Of a DNA stretch of 7,011 nt, positions 1 through 4,657 are shown in pieces. The DNA comes from Pseudomonadota bacterium. GTDB taxonomy: Bacteria; Pseudomonadota; Alphaproteobacteria; Azospirillales; Azospirillaceae. Position numbers and translations under genes: made by a program. The notes under the pieces are model-generated. The model worked only from the letters and a program-made list of their open reading frames with translations, ran no database searches and had not been told where the DNA came from. Numbering within the stretch: the first letter of the stretch is position 1; every line of letters begins with the position of its first letter. Location: assembly GCA_023416455.1 (NCBI GenBank), contig JAEZHQ010000005.1, forward strand, positions 1 to 7,011, read 5' to 3'.

Positions 1-58
1 CGAACCGCTGCATGCGGATCTCCTGTAGCACCCCCGTCCGGCCCATCCGCCCCCCCAT
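1..58 (-). CDS. ISNCY-like transposase, N-terminal 19 codons (cut by window edge)
   Basis: On the minus strand an ATG at 58 opens a frame that runs off the left edge. Its 19 residues contain GRTGVLQEIRMQRF, which resembles the conserved opening (VLQEIRxMRFE) of ISNCY-family transposases; this is recall, not a search. A second in-frame ATG at 46 has a G-rich stretch directly upstream and could be the true start. The two 20-bp direct repeats at 78-122 lie just upstream, where the terminal repeats and promoter of such an element would be. The gene reads away from the small RNA unit at 179. Only the start is visible, so intactness cannot be judged. Confidence 0.5.
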   Translation of the reverse strand, partial: MGGRMGRTGVLQEIRMQRF

Positions 59-77
59 CTTTGGAGCGAGTCTAAAA

Positions 78-122
78 CCGGACAGATCACATGCTACAAA
101 TCCCGGACACATCACATGTTAG
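78..122. repeat. Two 20-bp direct repeats at the insertion-sequence end
   Basis: CCGGACAGATCACATGCTAC (78-97) and CCGGACACATCACATGTTAG (103-122) match at 17 of 20 positions with a 25-bp period. They lie between the transposase start and the small RNA promoter. Repeated terminal motifs of this sort are usual transposase-binding sites at insertion-sequence ends. The outer end of the element is therefore probably close to 122, but the opposite end is outside the window and no target duplication can be checked. Confidence 0.55.
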
Positions 123-143
123 CGACAAAGCGCCAAAGAGGGC

Positions 144-172
144 TTGACCTTTGCTGCATCGCAGCATAAATT
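144..172 (+). promoter_or_regulatory. Sigma-70-type promoter of the MmgR-like small RNA
   Basis: TTGACC (144-149) is a good -35 box. After 17 bp comes TAAATT (167-172), with ATAAAT (166-171) as an alternative at 16 bp. A start site near 179-180 follows, just before the first RNA hairpin. The whole spacer is filled by the palindromic operator at 152-166. The -35 box lies only 22 bp from the presumed end of the insertion sequence, so sequence upstream of the promoter may have been replaced. Confidence 0.75.
152..166. promoter_or_regulatory. PhaR-type operator inside the promoter spacer
   Basis: TGCTGC-ATC-GCAGCA is a perfect 6-bp inverted repeat around three bases. It contains CTGC-N3-GCAG, the pattern reported for PhaR, the repressor that senses polyhydroxybutyrate and controls phasin genes in alphaproteobacteria such as Paracoccus. 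Lying between -35 and -10, bound protein would block RNA polymerase. That this site is read by PhaR is inference; a PhaR gene is not in the window. Confidence 0.65.
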
Positions 173-178
173 ATTCCC

Positions 179-248
179 CGGATGCCCTTTGGGCGTTTCC
201 TCCCTAGACTTGAAGGCCGCACCGCACTGGTTGCGGCCTTTTCTTTTT
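179..248 (+). ncRNA. mmgR: MmgR / alpha-r8 family small regulatory RNA
   Basis: The transcript predicted from the promoter at 144-172 to the T-run ending near 249 is about 70 nt. It folds into a 5' hairpin (GCCC 184-187, loop TTT, GGGC 191-194, extendable by A-T and G-T pairs), then the unpaired ten-mer TTTCCTCCCT (196-205), then an intrinsic terminator hairpin from 213. This order, size and ten-mer match what I recall of the alpha-r8 family, whose member MmgR in Sinorhizobium meliloti limits polyhydroxybutyrate accumulation. The CCTCCC segment is complementary to Shine-Dalgarno sequences, so it probably represses mRNA translation, perhaps with Hfq. The PhaR-like operator in its promoter agrees with a link to polyhydroxybutyrate. 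The exact 5' end (178-180) is inferred. The family call rests on memory of the motif, not on a covariance search. Confidence 0.78.
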
Positions 249-249
249 T
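213..249 (+). terminator. Intrinsic terminator of the small RNA
   Basis: AAGGCCGC (213-220) pairs with GCGGCCTT (233-240). Adding A221-T232 and CC/GG extends the stem, with a one-base bulge at T231, around the loop at 224-228. A run of T with a single C follows (239-249). It is the strongest terminator in the window and defines the RNA 3' end, typical for an Hfq-bound small RNA tail. Confidence 0.85.
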
Positions 250-264
250 CCGGCCATGCCAATT

Positions 265-326
265 GTGCGCAGCAAAGCCGCGCACGGCAAAAAAAATGCC
301 GCGTCCAGACCCGTGGTCGGCGCGGC
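265..326 (+). other. Run of three hairpins between the two small RNA copies
   Basis: Three inverted repeats lie side by side. GTGCGC (265-270) pairs with GCGCAC (280-285). GGCA (286-289) pairs with TGCC (297-300) around an A-run. GCCGCG (298-303) with GACC (308-311) pairs with GGTC (315-318) and CGCGGC (321-326). The second and third overlap, so they compete. No promoter with a recognisable -35/-10 pair was found upstream. They could be the 5' part of a longer RNA ending in the copy at 333-395, or only GC-rich chance structure. No credible protein gene was seen in 249-622. Confidence 0.3.
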
Positions 327-332
327 AGCCAA

Positions 333-395
333 ATGCTCTTGGAGCATCGTGATGTTTTTGGTTTCCTCCCCAGACCTCAAGGCCTTTGTTTTGTT
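333..395 (+). ncRNA. Diverged second copy of the alpha-r8-like RNA, terminator lost
   Basis: The order of elements repeats that of the RNA at 179-248. ATGCTC (333-338) and GAGCAT (342-347) make a hairpin. TTTCCTCCC stands at 362-370, followed by CAGACCTCAAGGCC and a T-rich tail (384-395). Aligned to the first copy, the stretch from the ten-mer to GGCC matches at most positions. The terminator hairpin is missing: AAGGCC runs straight into the T-tail, as if sequence between the two GGCC words of the stem had been deleted. About 14 extra bases lie between hairpin and ten-mer. No matching promoter or PhaR-like palindrome is present. It may be a decayed duplicate or a regulator that ends by another means. 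Confidence 0.42.
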
Positions 396-569
396 GACAG
401 GAAAATTCCACAACGCGGGTCGGGGTGTCAATCAAGTTTAGCGGGATATAACTTTCAGCCTAGATTCGCCTTTGCCTTTCCCTGTCGCGGCGCGCCGCCC
501 GCCGCGGACGGCGCGTCCGAATTCACGACGGGGCCGGCCCGGGCGGGGGTGTGCCGGTGACAAGGGGGC

Positions 570-599
570 TTGCATTGCCCCGGCCGGTTGAGGTATCTG
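570..599 (+). promoter_or_regulatory. Possible tRNA-Gly promoter
   Basis: TTGCAT (570-575) and TATCTG (594-599) lie 18 bp apart and end 24 bp before the mature tRNA. The -35 half is fair and the -10 half weak. The position suits a tRNA promoter and nothing better was seen upstream. Confidence 0.4.
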
Positions 600-622
600 C
601 CTGCCTCCTCCATGGACGCGGT

Positions 623-697
623 GCGGGCGTAGCTCAGGGGTAGAGCACAACCTTGCCAAGGTTGGGGTCGAGGGTTCGAATCCCTTCGCCCGCTCCA
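623..697 (+). tRNA. tRNA-Gly, anticodon GCC, CCA encoded
   Basis: The acceptor arm GCGGGCG (623-629) pairs with CGCCCGC (687-693), followed by discriminator T and an encoded CCA (695-697). The anticodon loop TTGCCAA (653-659) carries GCC at 655-657, reading glycine codons GGC and GGU. The D-arm (GCTC...GAGC) and the T-arm with GGTTCGAATCC are intact. The gene looks functional. It is convergent with the oxidoreductase gene ending at 769. No duplicated tRNA 3' end was noticed elsewhere in the window, so no integration site is claimed. Confidence 0.97.
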
Positions 698-719
698 TGG
701 ACATCCCTCCCCTTCTGCG

Positions 720-746
720 CATCCGGACCGCCTGCACGCCCGGATG
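720..746. terminator. Hairpin between convergent tRNA and oxidoreductase genes
   Basis: CATCCGG (720-726) pairs perfectly with CCGGATG (740-746) around a 13-base loop, midway between the tRNA 3' end and the stop codon of the convergent gene. There is no T-run on either strand, so it would be a weak intrinsic terminator at best. It could instead protect RNA ends. Confidence 0.3.
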
Positions 747-768
747 GGCCGCCGCTCCGGCCGGGAGG

Positions 769-2109
769 CTACCGCATCGCAAAGAGTTCCTGGTGGAAGC
801 GCTGGTCCACCGGCATGCCCTGGGCCGCGAAGTCCTGCCGCAGCGCCTGCCCGAAGCCCGTCGGGCCGCAGAACCAGATGCTGGCGTCACGCCATTCCGG
901 CACCGCTGCGCGGATGCGTGCCCCGTCCAGGCTGCCGTCACGGGTGTCGACCAGGACATGCAGGCGCACGCCTGCCGCCGCCGCGTCGGCGGTGAGCTTG
1001 GCGATCGCCCCCTCGTCGCTGTCGCGGGTGGTGTGGAAGAAGTGGATCGTCTGCGGCGACCGCCCGGGGGTCGCCGCCAGGAGCTTCATGCGGGCGATGA
1101 AGGGCGTGACGCCGATGCCGCCGCCCACCCAGATCTGGTGCGGGCGGGCGTCGTCGAAGGTGAAGCAGCCGTACGGCCCTTCGACCGTCACCGCCTGGCC
1201 GACCCGCAGCTTCTCCCGCAGCCGCCGGGTGTGGTCGCCCAACTCCTTGACCAGGAAGGTGATGCGGTGGCCGGTGCCGTTCCAGGCGGAGACGATGGTG
1301 TAGGGATGGGCGCCTTCTGCGGCATCCGAGGTGGCGAAGGCGAACTGGCCCGCCTTGTGGCCCGGCCAGCCCCGCGGCACTTCGATCGCGATCTCGAGCA
1401 CGCGCACGCCCGGATAGTAATGGAGCGCGCTGATCGTGCCCGGAACCTGCCGGCCGGCGGCGACGCGGCGCAACAGCACCACGCCGGCGGCCCAGGTGCC
1501 GCCGGCGAGCAGCAGCGCCATCACCCAGCCGATGGGCGAGGCCCAGTCGGCGAACCTGATCAGCACGACGGCGTGGAACACCAATGCCAGGTAAGCGATC
1601 GCCAGCAGGCGGTGCGTCTTGAAGAACAGCCGGTAAGGAAAGCGCTTGAGCAGCGCCAGCGCGATCAGCAGCACGGCCGCGTAGAAAGCCCATTCGCCGA
1701 CCCCTTCGGCGGTGCCGCGCAGGCCCTGGAACAACAGCTCGACGGGGTTCTCCGGAACCGGCCGCGGCCCCCGTCCCGGCCGGATCAGCCACCCCCAGCC
1801 CACCGCCCATTTCGGCGCCTGGGACCATAGCCAGTGGATGACCGCAACGACGAGGGCGGCGATGCCCAGCCATTTGTGCAAGCGGTACATCTTGTCCAGG
1901 CCGCCGAACCAGGCTTCCGGCCAGCGCGGGCGCAGCGCCAGGATCATCGCCATGCTCATGCAGCCCATAGCAACCACGCCACTGTACTGGACCATCTGGG
2001 CGCGAATTTGAAAAAACCCGGTTGCCTGAAACGCTTCCGTCCCGGCGGCAAGCCATAAGGCTGTCAGAAGTGTTAGTGCTCCCCAAAACGAAATCTTGAT
2101 GTTTTTCAT
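769..2109 (-). CDS. Ferric reductase-like transmembrane flavohaem oxidoreductase
   Basis: A 446-residue inner-membrane protein that probably passes electrons from NAD(P)H through FAD and two haems to an acceptor across the membrane. The N-terminal half has about six membrane segments (near 7-24, 41-59, 78-96, 138-154, 166-186, 191-213). Two histidine pairs, H78/H92 and H166/H179, fit the bis-haem ligands of the ferric reductase/NADPH oxidase fold. The C-terminal half has the FAD motif HPYTIVS (268-274), EGPYG (310-314), the nucleotide-binding GGGIGVTP (329-336), WFCGPTG (412-418) and the family-type tail FHQELFAMR. The frame is open 73 codons further upstream, but the ATG at 2109 is chosen: GGAG (2119-2122) sits 9 bases before it and the membrane segment starts at once. 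The acceptor (iron, oxygen or another protein) cannot be told. It stands alone, convergent with the tRNA. Confidence 0.9.
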   Translation of the reverse strand: MKNIKISFWGALTLLTALWLAAGTEAFQATGFFQIRAQMVQYSGVVAMGCMSMAMILALRPRWPEAWFGGLDKMYRLHKWLGIAALVVAVIHWLWSQAPKWAVGWGWLIRPGRGPRPVPENPVELLFQGLRGTAEGVGEWAFYAAVLLIALALLKRFPYRLFFKTHRLLAIAYLALVFHAVVLIRFADWASPIGWVMALLLAGGTWAAGVVLLRRVAAGRQVPGTISALHYYPGVRVLEIAIEVPRGWPGHKAGQFAFATSDAAEGAHPYTIVSAWNGTGHRITFLVKELGDHTRRLREKLRVGQAVTVEGPYGCFTFDDARPHQIWVGGGIGVTPFIARMKLLAATPGRSPQTIHFFHTTRDSDEGAIAKLTADAAAAGVRLHVLVDTRDGSLDGARIRAAVPEWRDASIWFCGPTGFGQALRQDFAAQGMPVDQRFHQELFAMR

Positions 2110-2394
2110 GGGAAGATTCTCCACTTTGGCAACCGGTAGGGATGCCGATGGATCTATAACTTTCCAAAGTCTTTCGAGTGGTGAGGGCTCTGTTGCGACA
2201 TGAGGGCGCATGACCAGGATGATAGGAAAAGCCGGGTTTGCTTCCGAAGCCAGCCGTTGCGCGGTTTGGCGGCCGGCGGTCCGTCGCTGGCCCACGTCGC
2301 GCCTCCGCTCCGGAAAGGTCCCGATCACGGGACGGCCGGCCCCGCGGCCTCTGTTAAGACAATGGCGGACCCCGAAACGACCGTTTCCTCATGA
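2110..2394. other. Gene-free stretch upstream of the oxidoreductase
   Basis: No convincing gene was found on either strand. The extension of the oxidoreductase frame to 2328 is arginine-rich and lacks a good ribosome site. The palindrome ACTTT-CC-AAAGT (2159-2170) lies about 50 bp upstream of the oxidoreductase start and could be an operator. GAAACG-AC-CGTTTC (2374-2387) is a second small palindrome next to the ParA-like remnant. The oxidoreductase promoter must lie here, but no clear -35/-10 pair was recognised. The boundary between oxidoreductase flank and plasmid-like DNA probably falls in this stretch. Confidence 0.4.
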
Positions 2395-2820
2395 TGGATA
2401 AAACTGGACAAGGGTCCCCTCCTCGGGGAGCCGCCCTATTCGGCCGCCGCCGGCGGCCGCCCCGATGTCGACGCGGTGCTGTCCAAAGTCGCTGACCTGA
2501 CTCTCGTCCCCTTTCTCCACAGCGGCGAGGATCTCCGTGTCGCAGTCGCCGACATGACAAGGCTGCCGCAGGCATTCGGTCTCCCCAACCGCTGGCCCAC
2601 GCAGGCATGGGCTCGTAACGCCGCCGAACGCGAGCTCGATCGCCAGCTCGGCAGCTTTCGGCAGCGCCTGCTGTCCCCTCTGCCCGAGATCAACGGACTG
2701 ATCACGCTGGTCTGCGAAGATGGCCCAAATCAGCGTGTCAACGCGCCATGCAAGAGCTTCGCGCTACGCATCCTGGAACGGATGGGACTGAACCTGTTCA
2801 CCTTCCGATCAACGGCGTAA
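2395..2820 (+). pseudogene. ParA-like partition ATPase, C-terminal fragment
   Basis: The frame opens after a TGA at 2392-2394 and runs to TAA at 2818-2820, about 141 residues. It has no ATG near the front; the first GTG is at 2476. ADLTLVPFLHSGEDLRVAVA resembles the mid-to-C-terminal part of ParA-type ATPases, where residues after switch II read ADLVLVPVxPS. The Walker A region KGGVGKT and the DLDP switch are absent, so the protein could not bind ATP as a normal ParA does. The coding pattern is good back to about 2401 (IKLDKGPLLGEPP), upstream of GTG 2476, which argues for truncation rather than a short gene. Its place beside an iteron origin fits a plasmid partition gene. Family identity is moderate; the break could also be a frameshift with the rest rearranged away. 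Confidence 0.5.
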
Positions 2821-2822
2821 CG

Positions 2823-2850
2823 TTCAACGTCACAACGCCATGACGTTGAA
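2823..2850. repeat. 10-bp inverted repeat after the ParA-like fragment (possible centromere or operator)
   Basis: TTCAACGTCA (2823-2832) and TGACGTTGAA (2841-2850) are perfect inverted copies around CAACGCCA. AACG at 2819-2822 and ACGTT at 2851-2855 extend the symmetry with one extra base. No T-run follows, so a terminator is unlikely. Palindromes beside a par gene and an origin are often partition sites or operators. It does not match the GTTN4GCN4AAC pattern known from repABC plasmids. Confidence 0.4.
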
Positions 2851-2937
2851 ACGTTGCGGCGGTTTGGACTCTACCGATGGACTGTAAGTGCCTCGATTCG
2901 CGCTCAGCGCCAGGGCATCTCCACGACCAAGGGACAC

Positions 2938-2946
2938 CTATCCACA
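2938..2946 (+). promoter_or_regulatory. DnaA box (CTATCCACA)
   Basis: This matches the consensus TTATCCACA at 8 of 9 positions. It lies 8 bp before the second iteron, inside the origin. Confidence 0.6.
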
Positions 2947-3002
2947 GCCCAAGTTTGGACTCTACCGATGACGGGTTTGGACTCTGCCGATGCGACTCGA
3001 AG

Positions 3003-3011
3003 TTATCCACT
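3003..3011 (+). promoter_or_regulatory. DnaA box overlapping the fourth iteron (TTATCCACT)
   Basis: This matches TTATCCACA at 8 of 9 positions. Its last three bases are the first three of the fourth iteron (3009-3025), the one whose first two bases are changed. DnaA and RepA could therefore compete or cooperate directly here. Confidence 0.6.
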
Positions 3012-3064
3012 GGACTCTACCGATGAAACAAGTAGTAGGTAACAAATAACTTCCAAATAGCTTC

Positions 3065-3081
3065 CATCGGTAAAGTCCAAA
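3065..3081 (-). promoter_or_regulatory. Inverted iteron at the repA promoter
   Basis: The complement reads TTTGGACTTTACCGATG, one base different from the direct unit. It ends 50 bp before the repA start. A weak promoter may follow at once: TAGACA (3082-3087) and TTAGGG (3104-3109), 16 bp apart. In many iteron plasmids Rep represses its own gene through such inverted copies, so this is likely the autoregulatory operator; the promoter boxes are tentative. Confidence 0.6.
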
Positions 3082-3131
3082 TAGACAGGTCCACCGTCTC
3101 CAGTTAGGGTCTTGGCCACAGTGAGGTTGCC

Positions 3132-4070
3132 ATGAGCGATGTTCACCAGCTGTTGCGCCTACACGGGCGTACCGAAGCAAAACGGCTGATCGGCATCGAT
3201 CGAGCCCCCGTGGTCGACGTTGCCGCCCGGATGCTCGAAGATCCCGGCACTGATATGGCGGTCACCTATTCAGGGTTCTGCCTGACAGCGTTGCCGCACC
3301 GGAAGGTGCCAGATGGCGAAAACTGGCTCCGGGAAGGGCCGCGGGTATCGCTCCTGGTCGAGCCGGGACAGATTCCGGTCTCCGGCAAGCTACAACAGTT
3401 CGGCGTTCCCTACGGCAGCCGCGCCCGGCTGATCCTGCTCTACTTGCAGACCGAGGCTATCAGGCAGGACAGCCCAGAGGTGGAGCTGGGGCGCAGCATG
3501 AACGCATGGCTCGCCAGGATGGACATTCCAGTTGGGGGCAAAACATACGCTGACGTCCGGGACCAAGCCTCCCGCATCTCCGCCTGTCGGCTGACCTTCT
3601 TCTGGCGGGATGCCCGCGGTGCCGATGCCTTCACCAAGGACAGCATCGTCCGCAGCGGCATCCATCTGTCAGCCGCTGCAGAGCCCGGGCAAGGCAGCTT
3701 GTGGGATGATCGGGTGGAGCTGTCCCCCACCTTCTTCGCCGAGCTCAAGCGGCACCCCGTCCCAATCTCTGAAGCCGCGGTGCGCGCGATCGCCGGCAAG
3801 TCCATGGCAATCGACGTCTATGTTTGGCTGGCCTACCGGCTGCATGTGCTGAGAGACCCGACGCCGATCACCTGGGCCGCGCTGCACGCCCAGTTCGGGG
3901 CGGGTTACAAGCACGTGTATCAGTTCAAGCCCGGGTTCCGCGCCGCACTCGACCTGGCACTGGCCGTCTATCCAGATGCTCAGGTCGACATCGTTGACCA
4001 TGGGGTGGTGCTCCATCCCTCCCGTCCCCCGATCCCCGAACGGGAGGTCGGCCGGATCGCAGCCCGATGA
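3132..4070 (+). CDS. repA: Plasmid replication initiator RepA (RepA_C family)
   Basis: A 312-residue cytosolic DNA-binding protein that should start plasmid replication by binding the iterons upstream. I recognise the alphaproteobacterial RepA family by VTYSGFCLTALPHR (44-57), the block GVPYGSRARLILLYLQT (91-107), VELGRSMNAWLARM (117-130) with IPVGGKTYADVRDQ (132-145), the segment IDVYVWLAYRLH (227-238), and near the end ITWAALHAQFGAGY (246-259) and VLHPSRPP (293-300). Length is normal and no frame break was seen, so it looks complete. GAGG (3123-3126) lies 5 bases before the ATG. Iterons flank the gene on both sides: one inverted copy 50 bp upstream and two just past the stop. Control is probably by RepA itself through these. 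No other replication gene is seen. Confidence 0.93.
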   Translation: MSDVHQLLRLHGRTEAKRLIGIDRAPVVDVAARMLEDPGTDMAVTYSGFCLTALPHRKVPDGENWLREGPRVSLLVEPGQIPVSGKLQQFGVPYGSRARLILLYLQTEAIRQDSPEVELGRSMNAWLARMDIPVGGKTYADVRDQASRISACRLTFFWRDARGADAFTKDSIVRSGIHLSAAAEPGQGSLWDDRVELSPTFFAELKRHPVPISEAAVRAIAGKSMAIDVYVWLAYRLHVLRDPTPITWAALHAQFGAGYKHVYQFKPGFRAALDLALAVYPDAQVDIVDHGVVLHPSRPPIPEREVGRIAAR

Positions 4071-4074
4071 CCTT

Positions 4075-4110
4075 CATCGGTAAAGTCCAAACCCATCGGT
4101 AAAGTCCAAT
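4075..4110 (-). repeat. Two inverted iterons directly after repA
   Basis: CATCGGTAAAGTCCAAA (4075-4091) and CATCGGTAAAGTCCAAT (4094-4110) start 19 bp apart. Both are complements of the origin unit in the TTT version also found at 3065-3081. They begin 5 bases after the repA stop. Their orientation and version set them apart from the direct origin iterons. They may titrate RepA, pair with the origin copies (handcuffing) or mark a second control site. Confidence 0.85.
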
Positions 4111-4177
4111 CCACCGCTGCCCCAAACGCGACGGCTATGGCTGACGCCTGCACGTGTACAGAGGGACGTCACCTAAC

Positions 4178-4215
4178 GGAGGTCGGGGAGCAATGGAACA
4201 GAAAGCCGACATAAG
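4178..4215 (+). repeat. Candidate Tn3-type terminal inverted repeat
   Basis: This 38-base stretch begins GGAGGTCGGGG and ends CAGAAAGCCGACATAAG, 12 bases before the stop codon of the Tn3 transposase remnant. Tn3-family ends are usually 38 bp, begin GGGG and end TAAG, with the TAAG facing the transposon interior. The TAAG end and the place fit; the first four bases are GGAG rather than GGGG. No partner end is in the window. Confidence 0.3.
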
Positions 4216-4227
4216 GGGTTCGGAGTC

Positions 4228-4560
4228 TCAGGCCACCTCGTCCATGGCTTGGATGGGGTCACGAAGCGGGCGCAATTTGCCGCAAGCAACCTCATCCGGT
4301 AAGGCGAAGGCGTAGCGGCCGAGCATGGTGATGTGTTCGAAGCCGAGCGGCGACAGCCGCGCCACGTCTTCGTCACGCACGTCGAAGCCTTTCGTCCGCA
4401 ACTGGTCAAGCGCGGCATCCATATGGATCGTGTTCCACGGAATGATGGCGTTGACGACCAGACCGAGGGCGCCGAGCTGGTCTTCCTGCCCTTCGCGGTA
4501 ATGCGGACGGAGTTCGCCGCGCTTTCCATGGAAGACGGTGCGGGCAAGCTGGTGACGGCC
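4228..4560 (-). pseudogene. tnpA: Tn3-family transposase, C-terminal remnant
   Basis: About 110 residues recognisable as the end of a Tn3 transposase: GRHQLARTVFHGKRGEL, then YREGQEDQLGALGLVVNAI, WNTIHMDAALDQLR, and DEDVARLSPLGFEHITMLGRY before the stop. A full protein is near 1000 residues, so some 90 percent is missing, including the first two catalytic acidic residues. Homology seems to begin near 4560; the frame is open to 4593 (ATG) with unrelated residues and a stop just before. A proline stands where WNT is normally preceded by a hydrophobic residue. It cannot be active. It separates the replicon from the glycan genes and may mark a past rearrangement. Confidence 0.82.
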
Positions 4561-4657
4561 CTGAACAGCCCTGGCAGTCGGATATCCGGCCATTGCAAAT
4601 ACAGCCAGGAAAAATCACCGAATCGTCAGAGGCGACAAGCGAGCCTCATTCAAACCG

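Larger units (their letters stand above)
2863..3025 (+). repeat. Direct iterons, 17-bp unit TTTGGACTCTACCGATG (four copies)
   Basis: Copies stand at 2863-2879 (perfect), 2954-2970 (perfect), 2976-2992 (one change, A to G) and 3009-3025 (first two bases differ). The last three start 22 and 33 bp apart, multiples of 11, so RepA would bind one face of the helix. The first copy is isolated, 91 bp upstream. These are the RepA-binding sites expected of this replicon type. Confidence 0.88.
2861..3081. other. Iteron-type plasmid replication origin (oriV)
   Basis: The stretch upstream of repA combines four direct iterons, one inverted iteron, two near-consensus DnaA boxes and an AT-rich segment (3026-3064; 12 G/C in 39 bases by hand count) where strands could open. 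This is the usual plan of an iteron origin: RepA binds the iterons, recruits host DnaA and helicase, and melts the AT-rich part. The order is boxes and iterons on the left, AT-rich DNA next, inverted iteron and repA on the right. Edges are approximate. Confidence 0.82.

Noticed and set aside
286..300. GGCA, A-run, TGCC considered as an intrinsic terminator
   Set aside because: The A-run is in the loop and no T-run follows the stem on either strand.
112..435. Minus-strand frame of 107 codons and overlapping short frames across the small RNA region
   Set aside because: No recognisable domain, no good ribosome site, and the DNA is explained by the small RNA, its terminator and the second copy.
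491..515. CGCGCCG / CGGCGCG hairpin between the small RNA copies and the tRNA considered as a terminator
   Set aside because: No T-run on either side and the local sequence is extremely GC-rich, so such pairings arise by chance.
438..959. Minus-strand frame of 173 codons containing MERAKGFEPSTPTLARLCS
   Set aside because: This phrase is the well-known false protein read from the antisense of tRNA genes; the frame spans the tRNA-Gly at 623-697 and overlaps the oxidoreductase end.
697..1830. Plus-strand frame of 377 codons
   Set aside because: Antisense of the oxidoreductase; low-complexity composition typical of shadow frames in GC-rich DNA.
2863..3081. Regularly repeated 17-bp units considered as a CRISPR array
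   Set aside because: Units are too short, spacing is irregular, copies occur in both orientations and they flank repA; they are iterons.
4192..4310. Short plus-strand frame from ATG 4193 with an upstream GGGGAG
   Set aside because: Only about 36 codons, spacing too short, and it runs antisense through the Tn3 remnant.
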